Below, piece by piece: positions 1 to 7,610 of a stretch of 13,263 nt of DNA. The notes under the pieces are model-generated. The model saw only the letters and a list, made by a program, of their open reading frames with translations, ran no database searches and was not told the DNA's origin. How positions within the stretch are numbered: position 1 is the first letter of the stretch; every line of letters begins with the position of its first letter. A program made the translations under genes and the position numbers. The stretch comes from Pirellulales bacterium (lineage in GTDB: Bacteria; Planctomycetota; Planctomycetia; Pirellulales; JAICIG01), in assembly GCA_025924495.1 (NCBI GenBank), contig JAICIG010000213.1, forward strand, positions 1 through 13,263. The letters are read 5' to 3'.

Positions 1-2083
1 GATCGCCACGATCAGCGAGAACGGTTTGGTCAAGATTGTCGGCAAAGGCGATACCGACGTTGTCGTGCTCTACGACAATGGAGTCGCCACCGTGCCCACG
101 CTGAGGCCGGTCTCCGATCAGGTTGGGCCCAAGTACCCCCAGGTCGCCGCGCCCACCAAGGTCGACGAACTGGTGACGGCCAAGCTCAAGAAGCTGGGCG
201 TTGTGCCCTCCGATTTGTGCACCGACGAAGAGTTCTTGCGCCGCGTCAGCCTCGACATGACCGGCAGTCTGCCGTTGCCTGGCGAAATCACTGAGTTCGT
301 CGCCGACTCATCGCCCGACAAGCGGACCAAGAAGATCGATGAATTGCTCACGCGACCTTCGTACGCTGCCTGGTGGGCGACCAAGCTTTGTGATCTCACG
401 GGCAATAACGAGCGGAACATCAACGAGCAGCAGTTCCGCCGCGAAATGAGCGAGCAGTGGTACCGCTGGCTTTATCGCCGCGTGGCGGACAACATGCCCT
501 ACGACGAGCTGGTCGCCGCCATCGTGCTGGCCGCCAGTCGCAAGCCGGGTCAAAGCTTCGACGATTATTCAGCCGAAATGTCGTCTTATTTCCGGCCGGA
601 AAACCCCGCCGACTTCGCCGATCACGAGACGCTGCCTCACTATTGGATGCGGCGGCAGTTCAATCAGCCGAAGGATAAAGCGCTCGGTTTTGCCTACACC
701 TTCCTGGGCGTGCGGATTCAGTGCGCTGAATGCCACAAGCACCCGTTCGACCAGTGGACGCAGCAGGACTTCCAGCAATTCACAGCCTTCTTCACGAACG
801 TCGCTTTCAATTACGCTCCCGACGCCCGCCAGCGGGCCAAGGAAATGACCGAGGAACTTGGCCTGGGCGCCAAGAAGAACAACAAGGAACGCCAACAGCA
901 AATCAAGGCGTTGTTGCGAGAGGGCAAGGCCGTGCCTTGGCGGGAAGTCTTTGTGATGCAGGGCAAGGCGAATGCCAAGGCCGGCAAAGGCAAGAATAAG
1001 AACAAGCAGCCGACCGGCCGCGTAATCACGCCCAAGCTGCTCGGAGGCGAGGAAGTTCTGGCCGAGCAATACTCCGATCCGCGCGAAGCGCTGATGGAAT
1101 GGATGCGGCGCGAGGACAACCCGTACTTCGCCCGCTCTTTCGTCAATCGCGTGTGGGCCAACTACTTCAACGTGGGCATTGTCGAGCCGCCCGACGACAT
1201 GAATCTGGCCAACCCGCCCAGCAATGAAGCGCTGCTCGATTACTTGACCCAAGGCTTCGTTTCGCACCGTTACGACATGAAGTGGTTGCACCGCGAGATT
1301 GCCAACAGCAACGCCTATCAGCGCAGTTGGCACGCCAACGAGACGAACAAGCTGGACGAACGCAATTTCAGCCATGCCATCATTCGCCGGATTCCGGCCG
1401 AAGTGGCTTACGACGCGATCGTGCAGGCCACGGCCGCCGACGGCAAAATGCAGTCGCTTCGCGACGATCTGAAGGAGCGGGCCATCGGCTTGAGCAGCGG
1501 CACGGAAGGAGGACGCAAGGGAGGCAGCTACGTGCTGACCTTGTTTGGCAAACCGGCCCGCGCCAGCAATTGCGACTGCGAACGCTCGAACGAGCCCAGC
1601 TTATTGCAGACGATCTTTTTGCGGAACGACCAGACGATGCTCGGCTTGCTCGAGCGGAACGACGGCTGGCTGCATCAAATGACGCCGAAAAACGATAAAG
1701 TGCTGCAGCAACTGCGGGCGAGTCTCGAGAAGACCTCGCAGCAGTTGGCCAAACTCGAATCTCGCCGCCAGGAATTCGAAAAGCAGGAGAAAGCCAAGCA
1801 GGTCGAAGCGACCGCGGCCGAGATCGAGCGGATGCAGCAGCGCAAGGTAAAAATCGAGGAGCAATTGCAGAACGAAGAAGCGGCGAGCGCCAATTCGCTT
1901 GCGGCGGTCTCGCCCGAAGCGTTGATTCGCGAAGCCTATTTGCGGACGCTCGGACGTACGCCGAACGAAGACGAACAAGGCATCGCCCGGCAGTACCTGA
2001 CCGAATCGGACAGCACCGTCTCGGGCATGCGAGATCTATTGTGGGCCTTACTCAACACCAAAGAGTTCATCGTTAACCGTTAA
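1..2083 (+). CDS. DUF1549/DUF1553 domain protein with Ig-like N-terminal remnant (5' end outside window)
   Basis: The frame is open to the left edge (first full codon at 2), so the true start lies upstream; the TTG at 26 is only the first start-like codon visible. Residue numbers here count from 26. The first ~35 residues resemble the end of a bacterial Ig-like (BIG2) domain. DUF1549 spans about 46-258, with LRRVSLDMTG at 71-80 and a CxxCH motif (CAECH, 233-237) followed by KHPFD. A Lys-rich linker (about 272-345) precedes DUF1553 (about 349-545, with FVNRVWANYF). A charged coiled coil (about 555-622) is inserted before the C-terminal segment that ends in LLNTKEFIVNR. In planctomycetes this family is exported, often carries an N-terminal cytochrome-like domain, and is paired with DUF1501 proteins. 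Its biochemical role is unsettled; a part in breaking down complex polymers has been suggested for the family. CxxCH suggests haem or metal binding, but that is inferred. The DUF1501 gene starts 15 bp after its stop. Confidence 0.93.
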   Translation, partial: IATISENGLVKIVGKGDTDVVVLYDNGVATVPTLRPVSDQVGPKYPQVAAPTKVDELVTAKLKKLGVVPSDLCTDEEFLRRVSLDMTGSLPLPGEITEFVADSSPDKRTKKIDELLTRPSYAAWWATKLCDLTGNNERNINEQQFRREMSEQWYRWLYRRVADNMPYDELVAAIVLAASRKPGQSFDDYSAEMSSYFRPENPADFADHETLPHYWMRRQFNQPKDKALGFAYTFLGVRIQCAECHKHPFDQWTQQDFQQFTAFFTNVAFNYAPDARQRAKEMTEELGLGAKKNNKERQQQIKALLREGKAVPWREVFVMQGKANAKAGKGKNKNKQPTGRVITPKLLGGEEVLAEQYSDPREALMEWMRREDNPYFARSFVNRVWANYFNVGIVEPPDDMNLANPPSNEALLDYLTQGFVSHRYDMKWLHREIANSNAYQRSWHANETNKLDERNFSHAIIRRIPAEVAYDAIVQATAADGKMQSLRDDLKERAIGLSSGTEGGRKGGSYVLTLFGKPARASNCDCERSNEPSLLQTIFLRNDQTMLGLLERNDGWLHQMTPKNDKVLQQLRASLEKTSQQLAKLESRRQEFEKQEKAKQVEATAAEIERMQQRKVKIEEQLQNEEAASANSLAAVSPEALIREAYLRTLGRTPNEDEQGIARQYLTESDSTVSGMRDLLWALLNTKEFIVNR

Positions 2084-2098
2084 TGAAGGGAATCTGCG

Positions 2099-3394
2099 AT
2101 GAGCAGTGATCGTTATTGCGACGGCGTTCGACGACGAGAGTTCTTGCGGGCGGGCATGCTCGGCGCCGCAGGCTTGAACCTGGCGGGTTACCTTCGGCTG
2201 GCGCAGGCCGGCCAGGTGCAAAGCGCCAGAGCGAAATCGGCCATCTTCATCAATTTGGCCGGCGGTCCGACGCACATGGACACGTTCGATCTGAAGCCCG
2301 ACTCGCCGAGCGAAGTGCGCGGCGAGTTCAACCCGATCGACACCAACGCCTCGGGCGTAAAGATCTGCGAGCACCTGCCGAAGCTGGCAAGCTGCGCCGA
2401 CAAGTTCGCCATTCTACGCGGCGTCAGCCACACGCTCGCCGCTCACGAACTCGGCAGCCAATACCTGAACACCGGCAATCGCCCGTTGCCGTCGTTGCAG
2501 TTTCCGGGCTATGGAGCGGTCGTCAGCAAGGAACTGCCCTGCGCCGCCGATTTGCCCCCGTTCGTCGCCATTCCTCGCACGCCTCAGCGAGCAGGGTATT
2601 TGGGCGTGCGGTATGCCGCCATGGCGACCGATGCCGTGCCCAGGCCGGGACAGCCGTTTACCGTGCGCGGCGTCAGCCTGGGCCGCGGCCTGACGGTCGA
2701 TCAACTCGCCCGCCGGCAGAACTTGCTGGAAAAGCTGGACGGCGCCTTCAAATCGTTCGAGGCCGACAATGCGCTAGTCGATGGCCTCGACAAGTTCGAC
2801 GAGCAGGCTCATGAAATCATCAGCTCCAGCCGCGCTCGCGAGGCGTTCGATGTCAGCAAGGAATCGCCCGCCGTTGCCGAGCGGTTCGGCGAGCATGCGT
2901 TCGGACAAAGCTGCCTGCTCGCGACGCGATTGATCGAGTCGGGCGTGCGGTTCGCCACGGTCGATTTCGGCGGCTGGGACACTCACGCGCAGAACTTTAC
3001 GAAGCTCAAGGACGAGAAGCTGCCGCAGCTCGACCAAGGACTGGCGGCGCTATTCGCGACCTTAGCCGAACGGGGTTTGCTCGATTCGACAACGGTGTTT
3101 GTCACCGGCGAATTTGGCCGCACGCCGAAAATCAACAAGAACGCCGGCCGCGATCACTATCCGCGAGCCATGTTTTGCTTGCTTGGCGGCGGCGGCATCC
3201 GCGGCGGCCAGGTGATTGGCGCCAGCGACGACAAGGCGATGGGACCTGCCGGCGATCCGATCACTCCGGATCAGGTCGCTGCATCGTTCTATCACAGCCT
3301 CGGCATCGACTACGAGAAGGAATACCACACCAACACCGGCCGGCCAGTGATGATCGTCCGCGAAGGCAGCCTGGTGCCAGGACTCTTCTCTTAG
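2099..3394 (+). CDS. DUF1501 domain protein, Tat-exported
   Basis: A 431-residue protein with a twin-arginine signal near the N-terminus (RRREFLRAG, residues 11-19), followed by a hydrophobic stretch to about residue 37. The mature part has the DUF1501 hallmarks, which resemble the alkaline phosphatase/sulfatase fold: GGPTHMDTFD (55-64), a GGWDTH motif near 290, GEFGRTP near 337 and RDHYP near 351. The clustered Asp and His residues are probably metal ligands, by analogy with that superfamily; the substrate is unknown. The ATG at 2099 is supported by GAAGGGA seven bases upstream and by the Tat motif falling in the right place. It lies 15 bp downstream of the DUF1549/DUF1553 gene, the usual planctomycete pairing, so the two are almost certainly co-transcribed and probably act together in the cell envelope. 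The length is normal for the family and the gene looks intact. Confidence 0.95.
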   Translation: MSSDRYCDGVRRREFLRAGMLGAAGLNLAGYLRLAQAGQVQSARAKSAIFINLAGGPTHMDTFDLKPDSPSEVRGEFNPIDTNASGVKICEHLPKLASCADKFAILRGVSHTLAAHELGSQYLNTGNRPLPSLQFPGYGAVVSKELPCAADLPPFVAIPRTPQRAGYLGVRYAAMATDAVPRPGQPFTVRGVSLGRGLTVDQLARRQNLLEKLDGAFKSFEADNALVDGLDKFDEQAHEIISSSRAREAFDVSKESPAVAERFGEHAFGQSCLLATRLIESGVRFATVDFGGWDTHAQNFTKLKDEKLPQLDQGLAALFATLAERGLLDSTTVFVTGEFGRTPKINKNAGRDHYPRAMFCLLGGGGIRGGQVIGASDDKAMGPAGDPITPDQVAASFYHSLGIDYEKEYHTNTGRPVMIVREGSLVPGLFS

Positions 3395-3461
3395 AACGAT
3401 CCGCCGATCGACTTGACGACGCCAGTCGATGCGATCGCAGCGGAAACCAACTGCCGTACCT

Positions 3462-3491
3462 CGCCGGCGGGTCTTTACTGGCCCGCCGGCG
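3462..3491 (+). terminator. Perfect 10-bp stem hairpin, probable terminator
   Basis: CGCCGGCGGG (3462-3471) pairs perfectly with CCCGCCGGCG (3482-3491) across a 10-base loop, and CTTTCTTG follows. It begins 67 bases after the DUF1501 stop. The T-rich tail is short, so termination is likely but the efficiency is uncertain. Confidence 0.6.
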
Positions 3492-3523
3492 CTTTCTTGC
3501 GTGGAGTGGCGACACGGTTCTCC

Positions 3524-3554
3524 GTAGGGAACGGCCTCAGCGGCGTTCGTAGGG
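3524..3554 (+). repeat. REP-like palindrome, copy A (degenerate)
   Basis: GTAGGGAACGGC-CTCAGC-GGCGTTCGTAGGG. It resembles the better copies at 3558, 3619 and 6410, but the stem has a mismatch (GAACGGC against GGCGTTC). It shares the CTCAGC loop with the reverse-oriented copy C. Confidence 0.6.
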
Positions 3555-3555
3555 T

Positions 3556-3588
3556 CTGTAGGGAACGCCGTCAGTGGCGTTCCGCGAG
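3556..3588 (+). repeat. REP-like palindrome, copy B
   Basis: Stem GGAACGCC (3562-3569), loop GTCAGT, stem GGCGTTCC (3576-3583), with flanks CTGTAG and GCGAG. All 33 bases match the copy at 6410-6442 except two loop bases, so this is a dispersed repeat and not a chance hairpin. Confidence 0.85.
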
Positions 3589-3611
3589 CCGGGGAAGGAC
3601 GCTCCATTCAC

Positions 3612-3645
3612 ACTTCACGGAACGCCGCTGAGGGCGTTCCCTAAG
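3612..3645 (-). repeat. REP-like palindrome, copy C (inverted orientation)
   Basis: Stem GGAACGCC (3619-3626), loop GCTGAG, stem GGCGTTCC (3633-3640). Read on the minus strand it gives TTAGGGAACGCC-CTCAGC-GGCGTTCC, the same element as copies A and B. B and C therefore form a head-to-head pair like the BIMEs of enterobacteria. It also lies just downstream of the minus-strand gene ending at 3773 and could act at its mRNA 3' end. Confidence 0.8.
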
Positions 3646-3772
3646 AATTACGGTCCGTTCTCTTGAATTAGACCCAAACAGCACCACAGCCAGGCTTCCG
3701 CCGGCCTGCAAGGCGCGTCGTTCGACGGATGCAGCGATGGTCTGCTTCGCGGGAGCAGGGGGCGGCGTGACC

Positions 3773-4744
3773 TTAGCGGCTGCGCGTTCTGCGAACTGGC
3801 TTAGGGGCGGCCCGTTCCTGACGCGCCAGATACAGCGACGGATCGTCGATGATCCAATCGGTCGACCAGGTGCGGCCGTTATCTCCACCGATCACGTCGA
3901 AGAAGAACGTATCGAACTGAGTACAGCGGAAACCGTAAGGGAACTGCGAGGTGAGATGGTCTTCCGGCGTGAGATCGTCGGCGCCGGGGCTGGCGTAGAA
4001 ATGCACCTGCCCGTCGGCCGTGAATGACATGCCCAGCGTCCACCAGCCGAGCTGGGTGATTTCCGGCCCGCGAATCTCCCGCCCGTTGCGGTCGCCGCGG
4101 ATCAGGAAACAGGCTGAATCCTGCTTATAGCGCCGATCGCTCTTGCTGCGAAAGTAGATGAACATGCCCGGCCAGTAATCTTCGATCGGCTTTTCGCCGT
4201 TGGGGCGAGAGCCGCGCACGCCGGCTCGGAAGCCGAAGGTGTTGCCAGTGCGCTTCTCCCATTCGTCAAACGGCGGCATGTAGACGCGAGTCACCACGCT
4301 CGGCAGCCAGCGAACGGGAATATACCCGCCCATCCGCTCGCGCACGTTGACGATCAAATCGTCCTGTTGGCTCTTCCGGCTGGCTACGCCCGGCGTGCCG
4401 GTATAAAGCGATCGCATCGAGAGCGAGCCTTGACTGCCCGGCAGGCCGCCTTCCGGCGTGGCCACTCGCGTCAATTCGTCGGGATGACCTCGCAGCGGGC
4501 CTTCGAACCAGCGAAGGTTCTTGGCAAAGCCGCCGGGATTGCGCGCGTGGCCGTCGAGTTCGAAGCTGTTCTTCGGGTTGTTGTAGGTGTAGGCCCAGTT
4601 CTCGTCCTCGAAGTCATCCCCGACCTTGGCGATGAATTCGCCTGTGCCTGGCACGAAGGGCGCATCGGCGCGTGCCGCAGTCGCGGCGCCAATCCCGAGC
4701 AATAAAACAGCCGCTAGCGCGAGCTGCGAATGGATGCTAGTCAT
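3773..4744 (-). CDS. Exported protein of unknown function, possibly jelly-roll fold
   Basis: A 323-residue protein from the ATG at 4744, which places a standard Sec signal peptide at the very N-terminus (hydrophobic LALAAVLLLGIGAATA, likely cut after TAARA). An in-frame ATG at 4801 would add 19 residues; neither start has a clear Shine-Dalgarno, so the choice is uncertain. The mature part opens with GDDFEDENWAYTYNNP and is rich in aromatic and Gly residues. Patches such as RVYMPPFDEWEKRTGNTFGF, QLGWWTLGMSFTADGQVHFY and the closing DWIIDDPSLYL look like alternating beta strands, and I suspect a concanavalin-like (laminin G/glucanase) jelly roll. That is inferred from strand pattern only, and I see no catalytic motif. 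The sequence has the character of a conserved planctomycete exported protein without a named family. It is a single gene on its strand, with REP copies and a hairpin downstream and an inverted repeat upstream. Confidence 0.8.
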   Translation of the reverse strand: MTSIHSQLALAAVLLLGIGAATAARADAPFVPGTGEFIAKVGDDFEDENWAYTYNNPKNSFELDGHARNPGGFAKNLRWFEGPLRGHPDELTRVATPEGGLPGSQGSLSMRSLYTGTPGVASRKSQQDDLIVNVRERMGGYIPVRWLPSVVTRVYMPPFDEWEKRTGNTFGFRAGVRGSRPNGEKPIEDYWPGMFIYFRSKSDRRYKQDSACFLIRGDRNGREIRGPEITQLGWWTLGMSFTADGQVHFYASPGADDLTPEDHLTSQFPYGFRCTQFDTFFFDVIGGDNGRTWSTDWIIDDPSLYLARQERAAPKPVRRTRSR

Positions 4745-4859
4745 ATTGCCATACTGCTGCGCCGCGAAACACTCGCCATTCCAAGCTGCAACTCTTTTCA
4801 TCAACCGGGTAACCCGAATTCTTCACCGGCCCCCGCAATAGCCTTGGAGTGCGTCCGCA

Positions 4860-4934
4860 CTAACCCGATGCGCCAGCGAGGGATGGCGGTCGCCTCTAGG
4901 CGACACATGGCGACTCGCTTGCGCTTCGGGTTGG
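4860..4934. repeat. Imperfect 21-bp inverted repeat enclosing a second hairpin
   Basis: The left arm (4860-4880, CTAACCCGATGCGCCAGCGAG) and right arm (4914-4934, CTCGCTTGCGCTTCGGGTTGG) are complementary at 18 of 21 positions. The 33-base centre has its own perfect hairpin, GTCGCC-TCTA-GGCGAC (4889-4904). I recall palindromes with CTAACCC and CAGCGAGGGA cores as common in planctomycete genomes, but could not check this. Its sequence is unrelated to the GGAACGCC family elsewhere in the window. Confidence 0.75.
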
Positions 4935-5101
4935 CGTGGGTCGGCGATAATCCCGGCTAACGTTCGTCTTTTGGCCGGCTATTTTCGGCAGCGTCTGGAG
5001 CCGGGTTCGGTTGCGGATTCTCGCAAAACGGGGCCGGCAAGGCAAGATGGTCGCAGTATCATGGACGCCGTGCCACGCAAACGCAGCTAGCGTTCGGCCG
5101 A
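4935..5101. other. Remainder of intergenic gap before the beta-propeller gene's 3' end
   Basis: There is no recognisable gene. A short possible stem pairs CCGGCT (4975-4980) with AGCCGG (4999-5004). Nothing else stands out. Confidence 0.4.
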
Positions 5102-6256
5102 TCACCGGCTACTGGCTTTCTCAGGCGTCACGCGCCCGACGCCAAACTGGTCGCCGACGGCGATTGGCTGCCCGTCGCGAAAGTGGATCTCGAGCATTTT
5201 CTCGCTGTGCACGCCGCGCCCCTGTTCGTCGGCCAGCGCCGTAACGATCTGCTTCGTGGCGACGTCGATCACTTCGCCCGTCGAAGGATACGCAAACTTG
5301 CCATCCAAGCTGAACGTGATCCAGCCTGGCTGTTCGCGCACGGCAATGCCCTGTTTTTGTTGCGGCGGCTCCGCCGTGTTATCGAACACGTGCACGCGCT
5401 GGTTGAAGGCGTCGACGACCCAGACCTCCTTTTCGTCCGGCGTCAGGCCGACGCCATGGCTAGGGCAGCCGTGCCGTTTGACACGACCTTGCTTGAATCC
5501 ATCCACTTCGACGCGATGCAACTTTTTGCCTGTAGTCAGGTCGCCGATTTCAAAACCCAACAATCCATTGACGCATACGTAGGCTCGCGTGCGGGCGCCA
5601 TTGATCGTGAAGGGGCGGATCGCTCCCGCGAAGGGGCCGATTTCCTGGACGAGCTTGTTCGTCCCGGTGTCTGCGACGAACAGGATCGGCGACTTGAGTC
5701 CGCCCAAATAAACGCGCTGGCCGTCCAGGCTGATCACGGTGTTGTGAGCGCCGCTTTTCGTCTCGATGACTGCGATCGGCTCGCCGCTGGCGGCATCGGC
5801 CACGTTCCAGGTGTCGCCTTCGAACGAGGGAACATACAGCGTCTTGCCGTCCGGCGTGATCGACATCCGATCGGCGCCGCCCGGTAACTTGCGCTCCCAC
5901 AAGGTTTCTTCGGACGCGAGGTCGAGGCAGTACAGACGGGTCGGCGTGGTGAAATAGAGCTTGCGCGTCTCGGCGCAGGCGCAGACTCCCTTGATGTTTT
6001 CCGGCTTCTCGAGCTTGCTTGCCGTGGTTTCGATGCGTTTGACGAACCGATGTCCATGATCGACATCGAACACCAGAACGCCCGCTCCCCCGAACTCCAG
6101 GTAATTGCGGATGCCCGGACAAACCACATACAACCGCCGTTCGACTTTGCCATCCGGTTCCGCTGACAGCACTGCGCTGCCGCCGCTCAAGGCCGCAAGC
6201 GCGAACAACGCTCGGACAAACATTCTCCGGGAAAGATGACCGCAGCCGCCAGACAT
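5102..6256 (-). CDS. Tat-exported beta-propeller (YVTN-type) protein
   Basis: A 384-residue protein. The N-terminus has a twin-arginine motif, SRRMFV (residues 9-14), then a hydrophobic segment and a likely cut after LSA (residue 32). The start at 6256 is backed by GGAG ten bases upstream and by the Tat motif position. The rest is a run of beta-propeller blades of the YVTN/quinoprotein-like type: ITPDGKTLYVPS (133-144), ISLDGQRVYLGG (175-186), LTPDEKEVWVVD (271-282) and FSLDGKFAYP further on, each following the 'x-PDG-k-l-Y-V' pattern, with VFDVD and FVADTGT strands between. HGCPSH (262-267), just before one blade, might bind a metal. Such propellers act as surface binding modules or as enzymes on sugars and lactones; nothing here decides which. 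The gene is monocistronic as far as can be seen. Confidence 0.88.
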   Translation of the reverse strand: MSGGCGHLSRRMFVRALFALAALSGGSAVLSAEPDGKVERRLYVVCPGIRNYLEFGGAGVLVFDVDHGHRFVKRIETTASKLEKPENIKGVCACAETRKLYFTTPTRLYCLDLASEETLWERKLPGGADRMSITPDGKTLYVPSFEGDTWNVADAASGEPIAVIETKSGAHNTVISLDGQRVYLGGLKSPILFVADTGTNKLVQEIGPFAGAIRPFTINGARTRAYVCVNGLLGFEIGDLTTGKKLHRVEVDGFKQGRVKRHGCPSHGVGLTPDEKEVWVVDAFNQRVHVFDNTAEPPQQKQGIAVREQPGWITFSLDGKFAYPSTGEVIDVATKQIVTALADEQGRGVHSEKMLEIHFRDGQPIAVGDQFGVGRVTPEKASSR

Positions 6257-6409
6257 TTGCGATTTCTCCGATAGAACAAGGCCGGTTCAATTTTGCCTAG
6301 CCTACCGCGTCGACGCGATGATTTCGAGAGACCGCATCAATTCGCTGGCCAGAGCAGGGGAGATGGGCGAGTCTTTCCGCGTTGCAAGGAGCAATAGGCA
6401 TCATCGCGG

Positions 6410-6442
6410 CTGTAGGGAACGCCGTCCCTGGCGTTCCGCGAG
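6410..6442 (+). repeat. REP-like palindrome, copy D, beside the RAYT remnant
   Basis: Stem GGAACGCC (6416-6423), loop GTCCCT, stem GGCGTTCC (6430-6437), flanked by CTGTAG and GCGAG. It is identical to copy B (3556-3588) except for two loop bases. It ends about 30 bases before recognisable transposase sequence, which is where REPs flanking a RAYT gene are expected. Confidence 0.85.
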
Positions 6443-6468
6443 TTGCGCATTGACGCAATTGCTGGGCT

Positions 6469-6917
6469 GGGCATGCGCAGCGCAATCACAAACACTACCA
6501 CTGCAGCGGGCATCTGCGGCAAGGGCGGTTCAAAAGCCCTGTCATTCAGAGCGACGAACGCCTGCCGACCGTCTTGCGGTACATCGAGGCGAATCCGCTG
6601 CGGGCCGGAATCGTGCAACGGGCAGAAGAGTATCGATGGAGCAGTTGCCGCGCGCACGGCCTGGACGAAGCCGACGCGTTGCATGATCCGCGGGTCGTCT
6701 GCGAGCAGCTATTGCCCTACGCGGCGGTTCGCCGCCGTGTCTGGGAAGGAAAGTGCATCTGCCCATCGAGGAGCAAACCTTGGCAGCGATTCATCGCGCT
6801 TCGGCGACCGGCCTGCCGTATGGCGACGAGAACTGGGTGAAGGAACCGGCCAACAAGCTGAAGCTGGACCTCGCGATTCGCCCGCGGCCGACCACGCAAA
6901 AAATCAGAGTCCACTAA
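6469..6917 (+). pseudogene. Decayed REP-associated tyrosine transposase (RAYT), 3' part only, frameshifted
   Basis: In one frame (6469 to about 6750) the translation gives HYHCSGHLRQGRFKSPVI, then RYIEANPLRAGIVQRAEEYR and WSS. This is the classic C-terminal half of the RAYT/IS200-like Y1 transposase family (GHxWQGRFKS...RYVExNPxRAGLVxRAEdWxWSS). The typical tail, LAAIHRASATGLPYGDENWV then ANKLKLDLAIRPRP, follows in a different frame and stops at 6917, so there is a frameshift near 6744-6760. An in-frame stop at 6451 cuts the reading frame upstream, and the N-terminal part that should carry the HUH (His-x-His) motif is not present. The Tyr of RYIEANP is probably the catalytic tyrosine, by family analogy. 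The fragment cannot encode an active enzyme. REP copy D lies directly 5' of it. Similarity starts somewhere around 6469, so that boundary is approximate. Confidence 0.82.
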
Positions 6918-7610
6918 ATAGTTCTGACCCCTTTTCTGAATCGAAAGCCGCCAACCCCACGCTCAACATATTGAAGAGCGAATTACGCCGACACGGATTC
7001 GTCTCGAAGTGACATCACTGACGCCAGAAAAAGTTCCTGGAACCTTAGTCTGGCGATTCCAACGGACCATTGCTTTTCGAGACTGGCGCCGACACGGCGA
7101 GCCGCAGGCTACGGCATCGACTGCGTGAGCGTCCGATCACAATCCCTTGCAGCGACTTCCCCCCGGCCCGATACTCGCTTTGAATACAGATCCTTGAAGG
7201 GCGAGCGCCCTTCTTGGATGCTGGGACGGGCGGTACTGGCTTCGGCCGGACAAAATAGGAGCCGGCGTGAACCAATGTTCACGAGCTCTGAGCGACTCGA
7301 TGGCGTCTTTTCAGCCGCCTAGGAAATCATGCGTTGCGCGATTGGATCGGGAATGACCGAGCCAATTCTGCTTCGCAGACCCATTGCCCCCTCCTAACCT
7401 TTTCCTGCATTTGCAGTTTCGCTCATAGGCTGGCCGCCAAATGCGCATTCGGCATGTGCGGCATCCAGTTTGCTTCGTGCTATTTCGCGCGCCGGCTTGG
7501 CGGAGTGCGGCTGTCCTATCGGAAGGCGTCAATCACTCCATGCTGCCTCTCGCCGAGTGGTCGTGCGCACCTGTTTTTTCGTTGCGTTTTCACACGAGGA
7601 GGAAAGAGAG
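6918..7610. other. Gene-free gap of 693 bases
   Basis: No open frame on either strand has recognisable family signatures, and their composition (Arg/Ser/Cys-rich) is that of shadow frames. Right after the transposase stop is TAGTTCTGACCCCTTTT, and at 7030-7047 is AAAGTTCCTGGAACCTTA with a 5-1-5 palindrome (GTTCC-T-GGAAC). These could be remnants of the element's edge. No promoter for the following PRC-barrel gene could be assigned. Confidence 0.5.

Larger units (their letters stand above)
3395..3772. other. Convergent intergenic region with terminator-like hairpin and REP cluster
   Basis: This gap separates the end of the DUF1501 gene (+) from the end of the exported unknown gene (-). It holds one strong hairpin (3462-3491) and three REP-like palindromes (3524-3645). 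The roughly 120 bases at 3650-3772 show nothing I can name. No open frame here has recognisable protein similarity. Confidence 0.6.

Noticed and set aside
569..1375. A 268-codon minus-strand open frame opposite the DUF1549/DUF1553 gene
   Set aside because: It is a shadow of a well-supported gene, with no ribosome site or known motif.
5099..5112. CGATCACCGGCTAC, repeated exactly at 12992-13005
   Set aside because: A 14-base match between two places in 13 kb is not far from chance, and both copies lie in or at the end of coding sequence.
7470..7610. A longer N-terminus for the PRC-barrel protein
   Set aside because: The AGGAGG directly before 7611 and the signal peptide starting there show 7611 is the real start.
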